From the NCBI GenBank assembly GCA_947462335.1, contig OX381720.1, positions 379,501 through 443,500 of the forward strand: a stretch of DNA of 64,000 bases, read 5' to 3'. This stretch comes from Harmothoe impar (lineage: Eukaryota; Annelida; Polychaeta; Phyllodocida; Polynoidae). Positions 34,868 to 48,400 of the stretch are shown here, in pieces. Every line of letters begins with the position of its first letter. Within the stretch, counting starts at the first letter, position 1. Position numbers and translations under genes: made by a program. Under the pieces are notes generated by a model. It was not told the DNA's origin. It saw only the letters and a program-made list of their open reading frames with translations, and did not search any database.

Positions 34868-35975
34868 TGATACCAAATAGGCTTTAAATAACAACCTACC
34901 CTTATGCCTCAAATGCTTTATAGTAATATAAATATCCTATATAGTGTGCCAATATACCAAATAGGCCTTAAAAAACTGCTTTCCCTTTTGCCTCAAACAC
35001 TATATAGTCAACTAATCTACTAAACAACCCTGAAATATCCGCCTGCCCTTATGCCTCAAACACTATATAGTGTGCCAATACACCAAATAGGCCTTAAATA
35101 ACAACTTGCCCTTTCGCCTCAAAACCTATAGAGTCAGCTAATGCACTAAAAATACGGAAATATCCTACTGCCCTTATGCCCCAAACACTGTATAGGTTAC
35201 CAATATACCAAATAGGCTTAAAATATCAACCTGCCCTTATGCCTTAAACACTATACAGTCAGCTAATACACTTAATTGCCCTAAACTATGTGCCAATATA
35301 CCAAATAGGCCTTAAAAACGACTTGCCCTTATGCCTCAAAACCTTTATTGTCAGCTAATGTACTAAATAACCCAAAAAATGCACCTGCCCTTTTGCCTCA
35401 AACACTATATGGTGTGCCAATATACCAAATAGGCTTTAAATAACAACTTGCCCTATGCGTCAAACACTATATAGTGTGGTAATATACTTAACTGCCCTAA
35501 ACTATCAACTTGCCCTTATGCCTCAAATGCTATATATGGTGTGCCAATATACCAAACTGCCCTAAAATTATCAACTTGCCCTTATGCCTCAACCACTATA
35601 CAGTCAGCAAACTTTATTTGCCTTAACTATCAACTAGCCCTTATGCCTCAAATACTATATAAGTTGACAACATAGCAAAGTGCCCTAAAATATCAACTTG
35701 CCCTCATGCCTCAAACACTATATCGTCAGCTAATGTACTTAACTGCAGTAAACTATTAACTTGCCCTTATGCCTCAAACACTATATATACGTTGATACTA
35801 TAGCAAACTGCCCCAAAATATCCACTTGCTCCTATGCCTCAAATGCTATATAGGTTGCCAACATAGCAAAGTGTGGTAAACTATCCTTTCGCGCTTATGC
35901 ATCAAACACTATAATTATAGTCAGTTAAAGCACCTGCCCTTATGCTTCAAATGCTATATAGTGTGCCAATACTAT
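34868..35975 (+). repeat. Satellite of about 17 units, roughly 64 bp each
   Basis: Each unit has CTTGCCCTTATGCCTCAAAC, then ACTATATAGT, then GTGCCAATATACCAAATAGG, then CCTTAAATAT-like sequence. Unit starts vary from about 47 to 90 bp apart because segments are missing in some units. Two half-unit variants alternate (GTGCCAATA and GTCAGCTAAT), suggesting an older higher-order form. ACTATATAGT is a perfect palindrome kept in most units. Confidence 0.85.
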
Positions 35976-36157
35976 GGCCTTATGGTGTTTGTGGCCTAAG
36001 GGCATTTGTGGTGTAAGGGGGTTCATGGCATAAGGGCATAAGGGCATTCATGCTTTAATGCCACTTTTGTGGTAAAGTGGCCCGTGGTTTGCCCTTATGC
36101 CTTAAAATGTCATCTTTATGAGGGTTAGTGGCAAATTTGTGGCGTAAGGGCCCCCAA
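35976..36157. repeat. Decayed repeats of a GGCATAAGGGC-type word
   Basis: Short words such as GGCCTAAGGGCATTTGTGG and GGCATAAGGGCATAAGGGC recur. They look like the inverse of the satellite core (CCCTTATGCC), so this may be a diverged, inverted edge of the array. Confidence 0.45.
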
Positions 36158-38220
36158 GGCCGTCCATAGAGTATGTCACGCCCGAGGGGGTGGGTCTTTT
36201 TTGTGTGTGACGAAGTGTAACATGGGGGGGGGGGGTCTATCGACTTCTGTGACATCACACTTTCTGAATTTTGTAAACAATATAAAAGCTATATAAATTA
36301 CTGACATCTAAGTACATGTTTGTGGTTGTAGTACATCTACAACTCCTAGCACCTTCCAAATTCACACAAGTCAAGACTCTAGGTATGAGAATATTATAAG
36401 TTTATTAATGCAAACTTGGATGCACATTTGAAAGTGACTAATGCCCCAAGTTAGAGTGCATTTAACAGAGGCAAACTGAAGATACCTTCTCAAGGGAGGA
36501 CCATGGATCAAGAGCTGGAAAAGAAAAACTTTGCACATACTGGAGAGGTTTGGCCAAAACACTGTCACAAACCATGTTGGATAAAGACCAATTGGTTGCA
36601 GAGTATTAAGAAGATGTAGAAAAAATACCACTGTTAGCTACAGCAAATTTGCAAGCAACACGTGTGTGTGTGTGTGAGGGAAAGCCATTATTTCTAGCAT
36701 CTCAAATCCAAGAAGCTTTTATATGATGTTGATCAGGGACAGGTGCTTACCAGCACCAAAGGCTGTGGTCCACACAGCCAAAGATAGCCTTTCAGTGAAA
36801 CTAACGTAAATTCCTTGTACTACCCGCGGATAGTACGTGAACCAAATTGTCAATGCAGGTTACAGGATTCTCCTAAAGTCTAGGTGCGGGTAATACGAGG
36901 GTTTTTGGTTTTTGAGATTTCAGAAATTGCTTTATATCCCCTCACAAGCTAGCTCCTTTGGGGAAGGGGGGAGGGGGTGGTCACACCTCCCCTCAGCCCA
37001 AGCTCAGGTCCAAGTAGTACGTTGAAGTACATACCCATGTAGCACCTTTGGCAGTCACAGCTTTCTTGCCCCCCCCCCCAATCCCTACCCAGGGGAGGTA
37101 CCTTTGTGGCGGTCACACCTTGCCCACCCTACCTCATGAACCTAGAGCATCTATAGAAAGCAGAGGGGTCAGAGGTATGTGTATTCATTTATCAATTTTC
37201 CAAAATGTCTAGGTGCGGGTTATACAAGGGTTTTAACCTAGGAGCACTCAGATCCCCTGTGCGGGTAATGGGATTCTCCCAAAGTCGAGGTGCTGGTTTT
37301 ACTTCTTATAGAAGACGGGTCTGTATTTGTTAGCCTTGCACCAAGCAACAGCATCCTCCCAAGATCTGCAGACAATTACCCAAAGGGTCTGCCCCATGAC
37401 TTTGCATGTCCTAGTGTACAGAATAAGGCATCCAAATCGAAACTATGTTCTTCCAGTGTGACCTACAGTCCGATTATACTATGTATCAGTCTAGTATGTA
37501 TTGCTGCTAAGCAATAATGTGAACTCATGTATGCTATCCAGAACATAGACTATGAAGATCTGGTGTGGATAGAGCAAGCATTTGGATGGTTCAAGGTGGG
37601 GGATATGGGGGGAGGTCATTGTGCTCCTTTTTGGTATAGATTTTTAATGTTAATGGGTGCAACACCTATATCATCCCCTCCCCTCCTTTCTCAAGTTCCT
37701 GGATCCACCCCCACCACAGATCTTCTGGACAACACAAGAGGAGTGACAGGATAGCAGTAGCACACCTGTTATTCCTGTAAACACTGTCAAGAATATATGG
37801 ATCAAGGATACCTCAGCCACAGAGATCTAGAGTGCCATGACTGTTGGTGTGAACATGATACTGCCACTTTGAAAAATTGTAACTAAACGAAGTGTTTTCA
37901 ATAAAAATCCATCAACATTGGTTAATTTCAGGTATTTCAGAGATTTTACCTATGTCATACTTTAACACATTTAAGTAGTAATCTAACTGTAATAAGCCTT
38001 ATGAACAATTACTGATTTAAGATAATGCATGTATGTTCTTTTATCAAATTATGGGACTAGACTGATACAGTACTTAATTATATGCAAAGGGGGGGGGTGT
38101 CAGCAGATGTGTGACATACTTTTCTAGTGGGTTTTGAAAAAGATGTGACAAAGTGTGACATGGGTGTTGGGGGGGGGGTTAAAATGGCCCAAAGAAGTGT
38201 GACATACTTAATGGACGGCC
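36158..38220. mobile_element. TIR element with GGCCGTCCAT ends, about 2.1 kb
   Basis: The ends are GGCCGTCCATAGAGTATG (36158-36175) and, inverted, CATACTTAATGGACGGCC (38203-38220). G-runs and words like GTGTGACAAAGTGTGACATG lie just inside both ends. The interior has three diverged units near 36853-37310 around GTCTAGGTGCGGGT and no transposase. The right part (about 37490-38220) has a second copy at about 50225-51087. Non-autonomous by appearance. Confidence 0.65.
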
Positions 38221-40455
38221 CCTAGAGGCTCATAGTTAAGGTACCCTAGTATTGCAAATATGCAGTATTACTTTGTGGGTACCGAAACGCAGTACTTTAT
38301 ATTCTGGGTCAGTTTTACTGTGGTACTGCCATTATGCAGTCTGGCAGGGAAAGGGTTAATACCTGTTCAACTGATACAGTGAGACCTCATATGTCCTGTC
38401 AGGTTAGGGGGATGTAACATGAGGACAACAGACAAATTATGTCAAAAGTGTACACTGAACTTTTTCATTTACCAGTCTGATGGTGTAGAAGGGACAAGAC
38501 TGGAGTGTATGAGGGTAGCGCTCAACCTGACTGATCAGTATCATACATTTACAACCCATTGTAATGTGAATTGATAAGGTGGCACTTTAGGTAGTCTCAG
38601 AGTAACTTGAAAAAGTGTTTTTAAGATCATCATTGAACACTCATATATGTGCAATTAATCTAACCTGTATCAATCTAGTTTTGGTTATTAGAAATTGTAT
38701 TCTTCACTGATCAATAGCACCTTTAACCTTCTTCTCGTAGACCAATTGTGCAAACGCCGCATGGATCACCAGTGGTCATGTGGGTTGACAATAGGGGCGT
38801 CAGAACTTTTTCTTTTTAAAGCTGCTTATGTTTGACAGACCCAAGTAGTCCAACTAGGCCTTGTCCTTGTCTCGTATCTCCCATAAGTGAATGAATATGA
38901 CATAGTGCAGTCTAAAGCTCAACTTAAACTGAAACACCAGAACATCTAGTAGAAATTAAGTTTATATAATCAATGACCCTTCTGTAACTGGCCTACCTTG
39001 ATTCTCCTGTCATCTGCCTTGACAACTTGATGCTTTTGAGTAGGCTACATATAGTACAGATATAGTTGAAGCATAATATGGGCACAGGTAGAAGCAGGTA
39101 CATTGCCAGGTTGTAGACAACATAGATCCAGTTCTCATAGACGGATGGTTTTCTAAATATATGTATTCAGGAAAGTTTTCTGGTGTGAACTGTTAACCAT
39201 AACTGTTATAGGAGATTAGACTTATAGCTGTCTGAAATTCAGGTGATGTCTGTTTGTTGAGATTAATACTATTTGAGCTAAATAGTGAGAGCTGGCATTA
39301 AGCTGTCCATATAATATGATTCAACTTGCTAAATGCTATAGCACCAGACGTCCAAAAGCCTGTATTAATGCTATCAACCAGTTGAAAATAATGATCAGAA
39401 CCGTTTTCTTTGGAGTGAACTTGAGGATCGTTTTCATTGGCCAGCAGATGGTATAATATCTGGGACACATAGATTAACACTTTTATCTCTTTTCAGGGCC
39501 CTGATGATACATTACAATTTTTTTCCTGATGATATAAAAGATTTTCTAAGCAATGTCTTTCTATAAGGTATATGGGTAGGCTTTGCCGGCAGTTGGGGTC
39601 TGGTCATCCATGTCCAGGGTTACCAGTAGGAGCCAAGATGCCCAACAGCTCTTTCTTTGTGATCATTGAAAATCCCTCAAAACATATTAATGTGTCCTAA
39701 TATTGTGGAAGTTTCCAATAAGCATCATCTTCATATCTTTCTTGCAAAGTGACCTAGATTTGGGCTGGAAAGGTCATATTTAGGCAAGCCTATATTTAGG
39801 CAACCCCATCTCTTGGCAAGCCCATAGTAGGGAGTTCCATCGAAAACTAAATAAGCTACTACACATAATATTTAAAATACATGTTCGATAGAGAATACCT
39901 ATACTAATCCAATGTAAAAATCAGAATGAAGTAATTGCTTAGAAGCCATTGAAAGTTGGACAAGTCACAAATTCTTCACCCGACCAGCTGCCTGCTGTAA
40001 GTACCAGACCCATGGCACCTGTGTATACTGGGGCATGTCGCACACTGAGTAATCACCCTGCGTGCAGCCTGAGGGCCTGGTGAGGGGAAATACATGAAGT
40101 TTACATGTCAATAGATTCACAACTATGTGTGACACATGCCTCATTATGTTACCATTATGGAATAAAGTATAAGATATTTCAGAGGCGATATGTTTTATTA
40201 TTGTCATTTAGGGCACTGGTTACTTTATTGTTATGTTCATTAGGCTTGAAATCTGGGAAAAATTATAATAATCAGGTCAGTTTTTAAGTATGCATTCAGT
40301 TCTTATATATCTAGTCTATATGAGGACCATACCCTTTTTTTATTTTATTGTTCTGTCTATATTATATAGCAGTGTTTAATTATGTTTTAACCACAATTTA
40401 TTAACCAAACATGGTACAAAAAACGGGATGGGTTGTATTAGGGATGTGACCCTAA
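38221..40455. other. Intergenic sequence without a recognised gene
   Basis: I see no gene, RNA or strong repeat. Short frames on both strands have no domains. A small triplet of GGCAAGCCTATATT-type words lies near 39780-39830. Confidence 0.5.
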
Positions 40456-43400
40456 ATGTGTATTATAGTGCTATGCTTTCTGATTGACTGTGACTTGCTA
40501 CATCCCATAAGTTATTTAGAGTTGATTAAGTTGATGAAAGCCATTAATGTCAACAAACCATCAGCCATTAAGGATATAAAGACTCATGTATTGAAGGATG
40601 GCTTCCTGTCTCTAGCTGATGCAATGTTATGCTTATTTAATAAATGTCTACGCTACCGGTATTTCCCAATGGCATGGAAAGTAGCAACAGAAGCCTAATT
40701 CACTCAATGTAAATGACTTCAGACCCATAAGCCTTTTAGCAATACCTGGTTAAATATTAGAAAAAATGATATGCAATATACTACAGGTTCATATGTCTAT
40801 ATATCAGTTACTCACAGACCACCAGCATGGATACCGTAAATGTCACTCGACACAGTCAGCCATAAGCTCACATGTTCGTAATTTATTAGATAATATAATA
40901 ATTAACAAGCCTACCTTTTCTATGTATTTAGATTATGAAAAAGGCATTTGACATGGTCTCACATTCTTTTCTTTTTCAAACAAATTTCCTTTTTGACTTA
41001 GGAAAAACACATGCGAGTGGTTTAGGAGGTACTTGACTGGTAGGTCACAGTGTGTTAAGGCTGATAATACAATCTCTCCTAAGTAACCTATCACCTATGG
41101 CGTACCACAAGGGTCAGTATACGGCCCTGTGTTATTTTCGTTTTTATATAAATTCTCTTCCTGACTTGTATGCTTACGATATAACTTTTTACGCTGATGA
41201 TGCGGTCATTTCAGTCACTGAGGAAGATAATATGCACGAAGCCCTTAATATATTGTCAGGATGGTTTGTTACTAATAGCCTTACAACTAATGAGCATTTG
41301 ACTCTGTACACCATGAGCTCCTGTTAAAAAAATGTAAAGCTAGAAAATTGGATGACACAACAATTAGATGGTTATTTTCCTATGAATGTAGACAAGTCAC
41401 ATTGTTTAATAACACTAAATCTAAAGAATGCACTCTAAGATATAGCGTCCCACAGGAAAGGACATTGGGGCCTCTCATGTGTCTGATATTTGTTAATGAT
41501 TTTCCAAAATGTTTAGAGAAATCTACCACCTTAATGTACGCTGATGACATTGTTTTAGTAAGTAGTGCTGAATCCCCCGAGGAATCAGGCAATACTTTGA
41601 ACAGTGACATACAAAGAACTGCAGCTTGGTGTAGAAATAACTATTAACTCTAAAAAAACTCAGGTAATGAGAATAAACAGAAATGGAAGCTGTATAAATC
41701 TGCCTGCTTTAACCATTAAAATTGGTAATATACAACTTGAAGAAGTGAAGCAATACAAATATTAAGGTTCAATTGTCGATAGTTTTCTAACTTTCAAACC
41801 CCACACCAATGGACTCATACAGAGGATGAGTCATAAGGTCAACCTACTGGCCAGGATTCATAAATTTTTTGATGAAGTTAAACCATTATGATTACATAAG
41901 CAAATGATACTGCCCTATCCAGACTTTGCTAGTTTCCTTGTTGATTGTACTACATCTGACTTAAGTAGCAAGGTGCAGAAGCTCCAAAAAGAGGGGACTT
42001 CGAGTATGTAAATATGGTAACATGTTTGAGAGATGCTCTGCCACAGAGTTACACACCTATTTTTATATTGAAACTCTAGATAAGAGAAGATTACACCAGT
42101 TATTAGTCAATATGTTTATGCTCTCCAAAGATAGAGGTATCTCTATGGTGGAGGAACATAGAAGAACTAGGAATGATCAGAAAATAAGATTTGAACTTAA
42201 TAGATTCCACTATGACACCAAAGCGACCAACGAGCAGCCAAAAAGGAGATGTTCAAGCAGATGACCGCTAACAAGAGCCATGGACCAGTGTTGGTGTGAG
42301 GGGTACCCACATTGCTCTTCAAGTGGAATACCTAGGTATACAAGCTAAACCAGGGAACCCAGTATTTGTACTCAAGCTGGGTGATGCACTGATTGTCAGG
42401 TATCATCCCTTTGCGAGGTTGAGATAACAGAAGCACTGGTTTTCAGGCTGGCCAACTCAACCGAGTTTTAGGTCTGAGCGCAGTGACTTCTGAAGTTACC
42501 CCTTTAAAGCAACAAACACTTATCCTGATTTATTCTATATAAATATATTTATGGCTATAAAGCTGTATGTACTGAGGGTATCACTCTATGTACTATGAAT
42601 GGAACCTGCTGAGCTGCGTGTGAATATAAGTCACTGGTATATGTTAATTTAGAAAGCGAAACAAATATGGATGATCACTGCTGTGAAATATCTGCACCAA
42701 CTATGGATACAGGTCACTAAGGTGAAACAGTAAAAATCTTCGCTTAGCTAGTAAAATCTGGGGGAAGGGCGGGGGGGAATTGCCCTGGTATAACTGTGTA
42801 TGGTATACATACATATATATGTCTGAGACTTTATTTCTAAGTGAGATGAGAAAGGTTTGTAGTCATGAAAAGCATGACCACAGACTCATTAGAAGGATCT
42901 GAATCTGTCTGGGTCAGCGTTTTGTCGCCTGTGGACCATTAATTATATAGTAATCATGTTCCATACCGGTCTGAGCCCCTGTAAATGATGTATGTATGTG
43001 TCACTATTAATAGACTCTGCATACTTATAAACTTGACTTGAATGAGATAACGATTCCTAAGCCATTGATACAGATGCAAGGTTACAGGTCCTTCAATGAG
43101 CATGTAAATGCTTTTGATAAATATCCTATATACAAGATAAAATTTACCATATAACCTAACAAGCTATAAGTTAAGCTGAAAGTCATGTTTTTATGTCAAA
43201 TGATGTACTTCTTAGTTTTTAAGTACCAACTATAACTATGGAGCCAAAAGATGCCATAGTATGATAACTGGCTATGCATATTCATTACATATCATCCAGT
43301 ACTTAAAATTGTGACATAATCATCATGTAATCTGATTTTATATATGTGATGAAACAAGGGTATGACCTTGAATAACATTTCATGATTGTGTTCAATGAAA

Positions 43401-44067
43401 ACCTTTGAAATTGAAATTGAATTGAATGAGGAAAAAAACAAATGGATGGTTTTTAATAACATCAATCACGTAAATCCAACTTTAAAGCTAAGTGGTATTA
43501 GCATATAAAGAGTCACAAATTTCCAGTAATTTGGCCCAACCATTGACCTGGAGTTTAAGTTCATACAACACAGAAAGAATGCTAGCGCCAACCTGAGGAA
43601 CAAGGTTCATCAATTATTAGCCAATATCAGAAATTTTGTGGATGTTTTAACTGCTCTAGATGTATACAAGAGAATGGTCTTGCCGACATTTGATTATGTG
43701 GACTATATGTGGGACAGGATGAATTTAGGGGAGAACCAACAACTGCAATACATACAGAATGCATCATTAAGGATTATATATTAGGTTAAATTGGGAGAAA
43801 ACCCACTAATGAATACTTTACAAATGCACAATGAAAGTAAATGCATGTTAGATAAAAGAAGGAAAATATGTACGACCCATAGCCACTAGATGGCATACAC
43901 ATAAAAGCTTGTTGGTTCCCCCCACACTAAAACCAGTGGTCACTCGTAGTGCACGCTACAGAGCAATCAATATGTGAAATAACCTTAAGGCTAAATACAC
44001 AATAATTGAAGATCTTTCCGAGTTTAAAAAGGTAATTGAGCTAGATATTGACTTATGTTTTATGTAA
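40456..44067 (+). pseudogene. LINE ORF2 remnant, split by a second LINE
   Basis: The older element covers 40456-41294 and 43425-44067. The first part shows reverse transcriptase sequence in shifting frames: VNKPSAIKDIKTHVLK, a decayed DYEKGI block, a PYGVPQG-like stretch and FYADDAVIS (about 41190), ending at WFVTNSLTTNE. The second part resumes with KWMVFNNINH and FGPTIDLEFKF, then VYKRMVLPTFDYVDY, and ends near a TAA at 44065. The sequence is continuous across the inserted element apart from the duplicated AATGAG. Several stops and frameshifts rule out function. This family differs from the 17-25 kb LINE. The 5' part is missing. Confidence 0.8.
41295..43424 (+). mobile_element. 5'-truncated LINE related to the 17-25 kb element, nested
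   Basis: It starts abruptly within the reverse transcriptase (TTTGACTCTGTACACCATGA, the FDSVHH block) and ends in TTTGAAATTGAAATTGAATTG. AATGAG at 41289-41294 and 43425-43430 is its target-site duplication. The coding part (41296 to about 42230) parallels the intact ORF2: KLDDTTIRWLFSY, LGPLMCLIFVNDFP, LMYADDIVLVSS, RINRNGS and FERCSATELHTYF. It has frameshifts near 41640 and stops near 41763 and 41890, so it is dead. The rest is 3' untranslated region. It shows the family inserts with short duplications and 5' truncation. Confidence 0.88.
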
Positions 44068-45496
44068 AAGCTGAAGTATAGTAATGTTATGGATAGTACC
44101 TGTCATGTATACTCATCTCATCTCATAACTGGAACTATAATAGTTCCAACATATTTGGAGATGTAATGTTTATATAAAAATTCATAAATGCATAATGCAA
44201 AAAAGGTAATCCAGCACCCAGCAGTTTATGGTGGAAGAGATGAAAAGTGGTAGGAATCATTATGGTTACCCTGGAATGAATTGAGAGAGTTTGGCATATT
44301 TCGGCACTAGTAAACATCTGTGTTCATCAGAGGGCCATGTTATGTATTTCTATACTCTATAGTACTTTATAGTATTCTAGTATAGTTGTTCTTTTCAAAG
44401 ATAAATCATTGACTCTTGGGCAGCAGTCAACCATCCCTCAGTGCAATGCATCTGTATTATTTTTAGGGAGCAACATAACCACGACTGATGGTATGAACAT
44501 GATGGAAGAATCCATTCCTGAAGCACAGTGGGTGACATTCCCCCTGGAGATGTTCTCAATGACCCTTGGTTCAAGAGGAGTCAGTATGTTTTTCCTAAAA
44601 GTAAGACAATGCTGGTATGTATGCTTAGACTATACTTTATCTGTGTAAATGTAACAATTCTCCATGCATTTTAGCCTCAGAGAAGTCATGTGAACGTTAG
44701 TTATAGGGTAACAGTGCTTGCTAAGTAGCGAATAGTAAACAGAGAGTCTCAAGGGGAAGATAATTGTTTTCTTTCCTGTAGATATAAGATTGAGATTTTT
44801 TTGGTCAGCAACAATATGCTTCCTACAGATAGTTTGGTACAGTAATAGTTTGCCAAAACATAATCTCTTCAGAAACAATAGGATCAGTATTTGTAGGGTA
44901 AGAGTCTCTTTGCACATATAGATAAAAGCATTTCCTGTTCATGGACACATTGAAACAGATACATAAAAATAATGATGATATAGAAATATGATGTTCATAA
45001 TTCCAAGGATGCTATTTCCTGCAATGTTTTAGACCACCTGCGGTTATCACTTGCTATGGTATTGCCGACACAAATCCCTTCAGCCTCAAGAACATATATC
45101 TCCCCATCCAACCTAAACCAGTCACTGCCCACTTTTTTATTACACTTACAGGAATTTGCTTCATCATTATTTGTTGTTTTTGCTATATGGCATTGTGTTC
45201 TTGGCAGAGGCTACATTTTTTCACATTTCTGTTATCTACTTGCCTTATTTTTTCGATGAGCAGATGACTTGTTCAACATTTCTGATCTATAAATTGTCAT
45301 TTCTTGTCTCTTCAAACTAACTCTTTGTTGTAAATACAATCAGCTATACCCTAAAATTGTTTAGTCAGGAACCTAAGATTTAACATTTGGCCATATAATC
45401 GTTGCATATTTCTGTAGCATTGGCATTCTTACATTGTTGTCTGTAGTGCTCCTTAGCCCAAACAACTTTACATCTGAAATTGGAGGATTTTGCACA
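44068..45496. other. Intergenic sequence without a recognised gene
   Basis: The first part may be 3' untranslated sequence of the older LINE. No further gene, RNA or repeat is recognised before the transposon at 45497. Confidence 0.45.
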
Positions 45497-48400
45497 GTAG
45501 ACTGGTGGTTGGCATGCTGGGAAAAATTCCTAAGGGCATGGAGCAGTAGAGCTAGGCAACATGATTTTTTTTCATCTCTGGAATGTGCTGAATCCGAATA
45601 TCAATGTTGCCCAGCTTGAATTTTTGGTCTCCTATGTTTAATCTTAAAATGAAAAAAAAAAATAAGAAAAATACCAAAAATTGAAATAAAATGTTAAAAA
45701 AATAATTAAATGCCATATAATGACTCAAACTCATGGGATATACAATGCCTAGTGTCACCTCAACAATTATGAATGATATGGTTAAAGGTCAAGGTCAACC
45801 AAGTCGAAAAGCAGAGGCTGTTTCTGATAGCACTTTGTATTTGATATTCAATACTCCATACCCATTTTCTAAAGCACTAATGGAGATGAAACACATTTAT
45901 ATACTATTATGTATGTAGTATTGACATCTATTTGTCCTAGGAAATTGATTAGTATGACTGATTAGGAAGGCTATTTAGCTAGCAAATTGCAATAGGACAC
46001 TGTAAATCACTGTATAGGATAGTAAAGACAGGAAAGTTAATGATCATCATCTTTAATTTGCTGTTGTATTTTATGCCACACCTAATCATGCTTTCTGGAT
46101 GAAAATTGTTACCATAAGATTAACAAATGTGCTTACATCATACATTGTTCTAATTTATAATTCAGTGTAGGTGAAAGTCACTAGCATAGAAAGTTTCAAT
46201 GCTTAATAAATTAAGTTCAGCTATGTCCTCTAAATCTCGCTGATACATAAGACTTAATCAAGTGAAAGTCTTACTGCTTATTCAAGCACAGGTCTTCCAA
46301 ATCTTTCTTACATCCACACATTATTGTGCATTGTAACCCAGGCTTTCTGCACTTGCAAGGCTTTGTTCTGCTTTTTGTTTTACAGGAGCAGAATATGGCT
46401 TCCATACACGCTTTTGGGATTGGGCTTAATGACATCAGGATTGGTTCCAGTCCTCCATTTCTCTTGGTCCAACCCATTGCAGTGGGATCAGGAATGTCTG
46501 GTTCTGCAGAATCGGCTTGCTTCCATATCATGGTCTGATGGTGGACCCTCATGATGTGGAAATGCAGTGCATCCTTGGTTGGTGGTAGTGCCTTAGGTTT
46601 CTTTGATTTTGAGAACATAATATGGCGTACCTTATCAACATCTGCCATCTCATGAGCTCTGTAAATCTTGCACACAAATTCCTCTGCCTTCTTTTCTTTC
46701 TCTGCAGTCAGGTCTCCTTCTCCTAAATCTCGGACCAGTCGGTGGTGACTTTCCAGTTAGATCTTTTTGTTTGGCTTGATATGTACGATGTGGTATCACA
46801 GCCTGTAAGCCCATGGTATCCCAGCAGTCCATCTAGTGAATCTACTGGCAATGTCTTTGCTACATCCTGAATGGGTATGTGTTTTCTGTTCTTTGCAGTG
46901 CCATATATCATCCACATATTTGAGCACATGGCACTGCCAACATGACTAAGGAGGAGTAGGAGAACATCTGTATCATTAGAATGTTTTGTACTCACAATTG
47001 ATTGCATGCAAAACAATCCTGGTATCGGCTTCTTCATGTGTTCCTCTGAGACTGGCTATGTCCATTGCAGGATCTGATGACCTTACATCAGTAGCGAGGG
47101 TGAATCCTCCAGAAACTGCCATCACTTTTTGTTGTGACACATTCTCAAGGATCTCATTTGAGAGGAACTCATTGACATCAGCCTTGTTTTCGGACATGGC
47201 TATGAAGTTGGGCCAGCTTTTGGGAATAGGTACATCACGATCATTCTCTATCATACGCCTGATTGGTCTTGTTGACTTGCTGCATCATTTCCGTGTTTTG
47301 TTTTTGATTGATTCTTGTTTGTATCTGTCAAATACTAGATCAATTCTTTTGTACTTCTTGCCAATGTGCATCAAAGTCTTCACAAAGACATCCACTAGAT
47401 CACCGAAAGTTTTTGCATCTTTTGGTTTACCAATTGCAGCAATGACTGCCTGTCCATCAATGATGATGCATGCATCCATGTAGTTGATGTTTCAGGGCAA
47501 TCAATGTCAGTGAGTAATATGTCTGTCAGTGAAGACTTATTGGCAGTGCGAAGCTCACCATTCAGCTCTGCAAGTGATAGAGGAACTGGCATTAGTTCAT
47601 GTTTTAGGATATCTGCCATGTCCACCTCACGGCCAGATTCATAGGCTGTTAAAAGCTGCTGCAAGACATTCCTGTCTGGCTGCATGATGCATTTCTTTTC
47701 TTTTCCCTTATCCACAGTTACCTTGTATAGGCTTTTAAAGGTTGGTGCATTCGGTCGTGGTAGCCTGTGGTAGAGAGAAACCTTAGGTTTCCCTCTTACT
47801 CTTACCTCTTCCCCAATGTCCACCATGAACCGGTCTTGGACAAATTCATTAACTAACTTCTGGCTGAAACATTGGGCATTGACTAAGGAGTCTTTTATTT
47901 CCTCTGTCGCAACATCCTTTGTCAAAATGTTTTGAAGTATGCTAGATTGACCCCTTGGAAACACATCTAATCTCTTAAATGTTGTGACCAGGTACTTTTC
48001 ATCCACGGAGTCACCGCTCTGTCTTGCGGGTGTTTGCTCGTTGTGAGTGATGCAACCTTCATCTGTGATTCCAAACATTTCTCTGGTTTTTGTTCCTAGG
48101 TGGGCCCTCAAGTTGTATGACAGTGTCCAGCGGCTTAGAGCTGAATTTGTCTTGGTTATGCCGACAATTCCTCCACCTCTCTTTTCTGTCCCATTTATCC
48201 ATTCTTGGGCCTGATCAGGATCAACCTGATTGAATCTGTTGTTTGAGCGCTTGACAACAAAGTTGCCTCTTGTGAACTCAGATTGTACCTCATCCAATCA
48301 TAGTGTGGATCAAGTTCTTGCATAATAGTTGAATTGTGCTTGGGGCCAGTTTCCTTCATGTAGGAAAGGTAATAGAATGGACGAAAATATATGTATACTA

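Noticed and set aside
34868..35975. CRISPR array
   Set aside because: The repeats are long, diverged and of variable length with no unique equal-length spacers, and the genome is eukaryotic.
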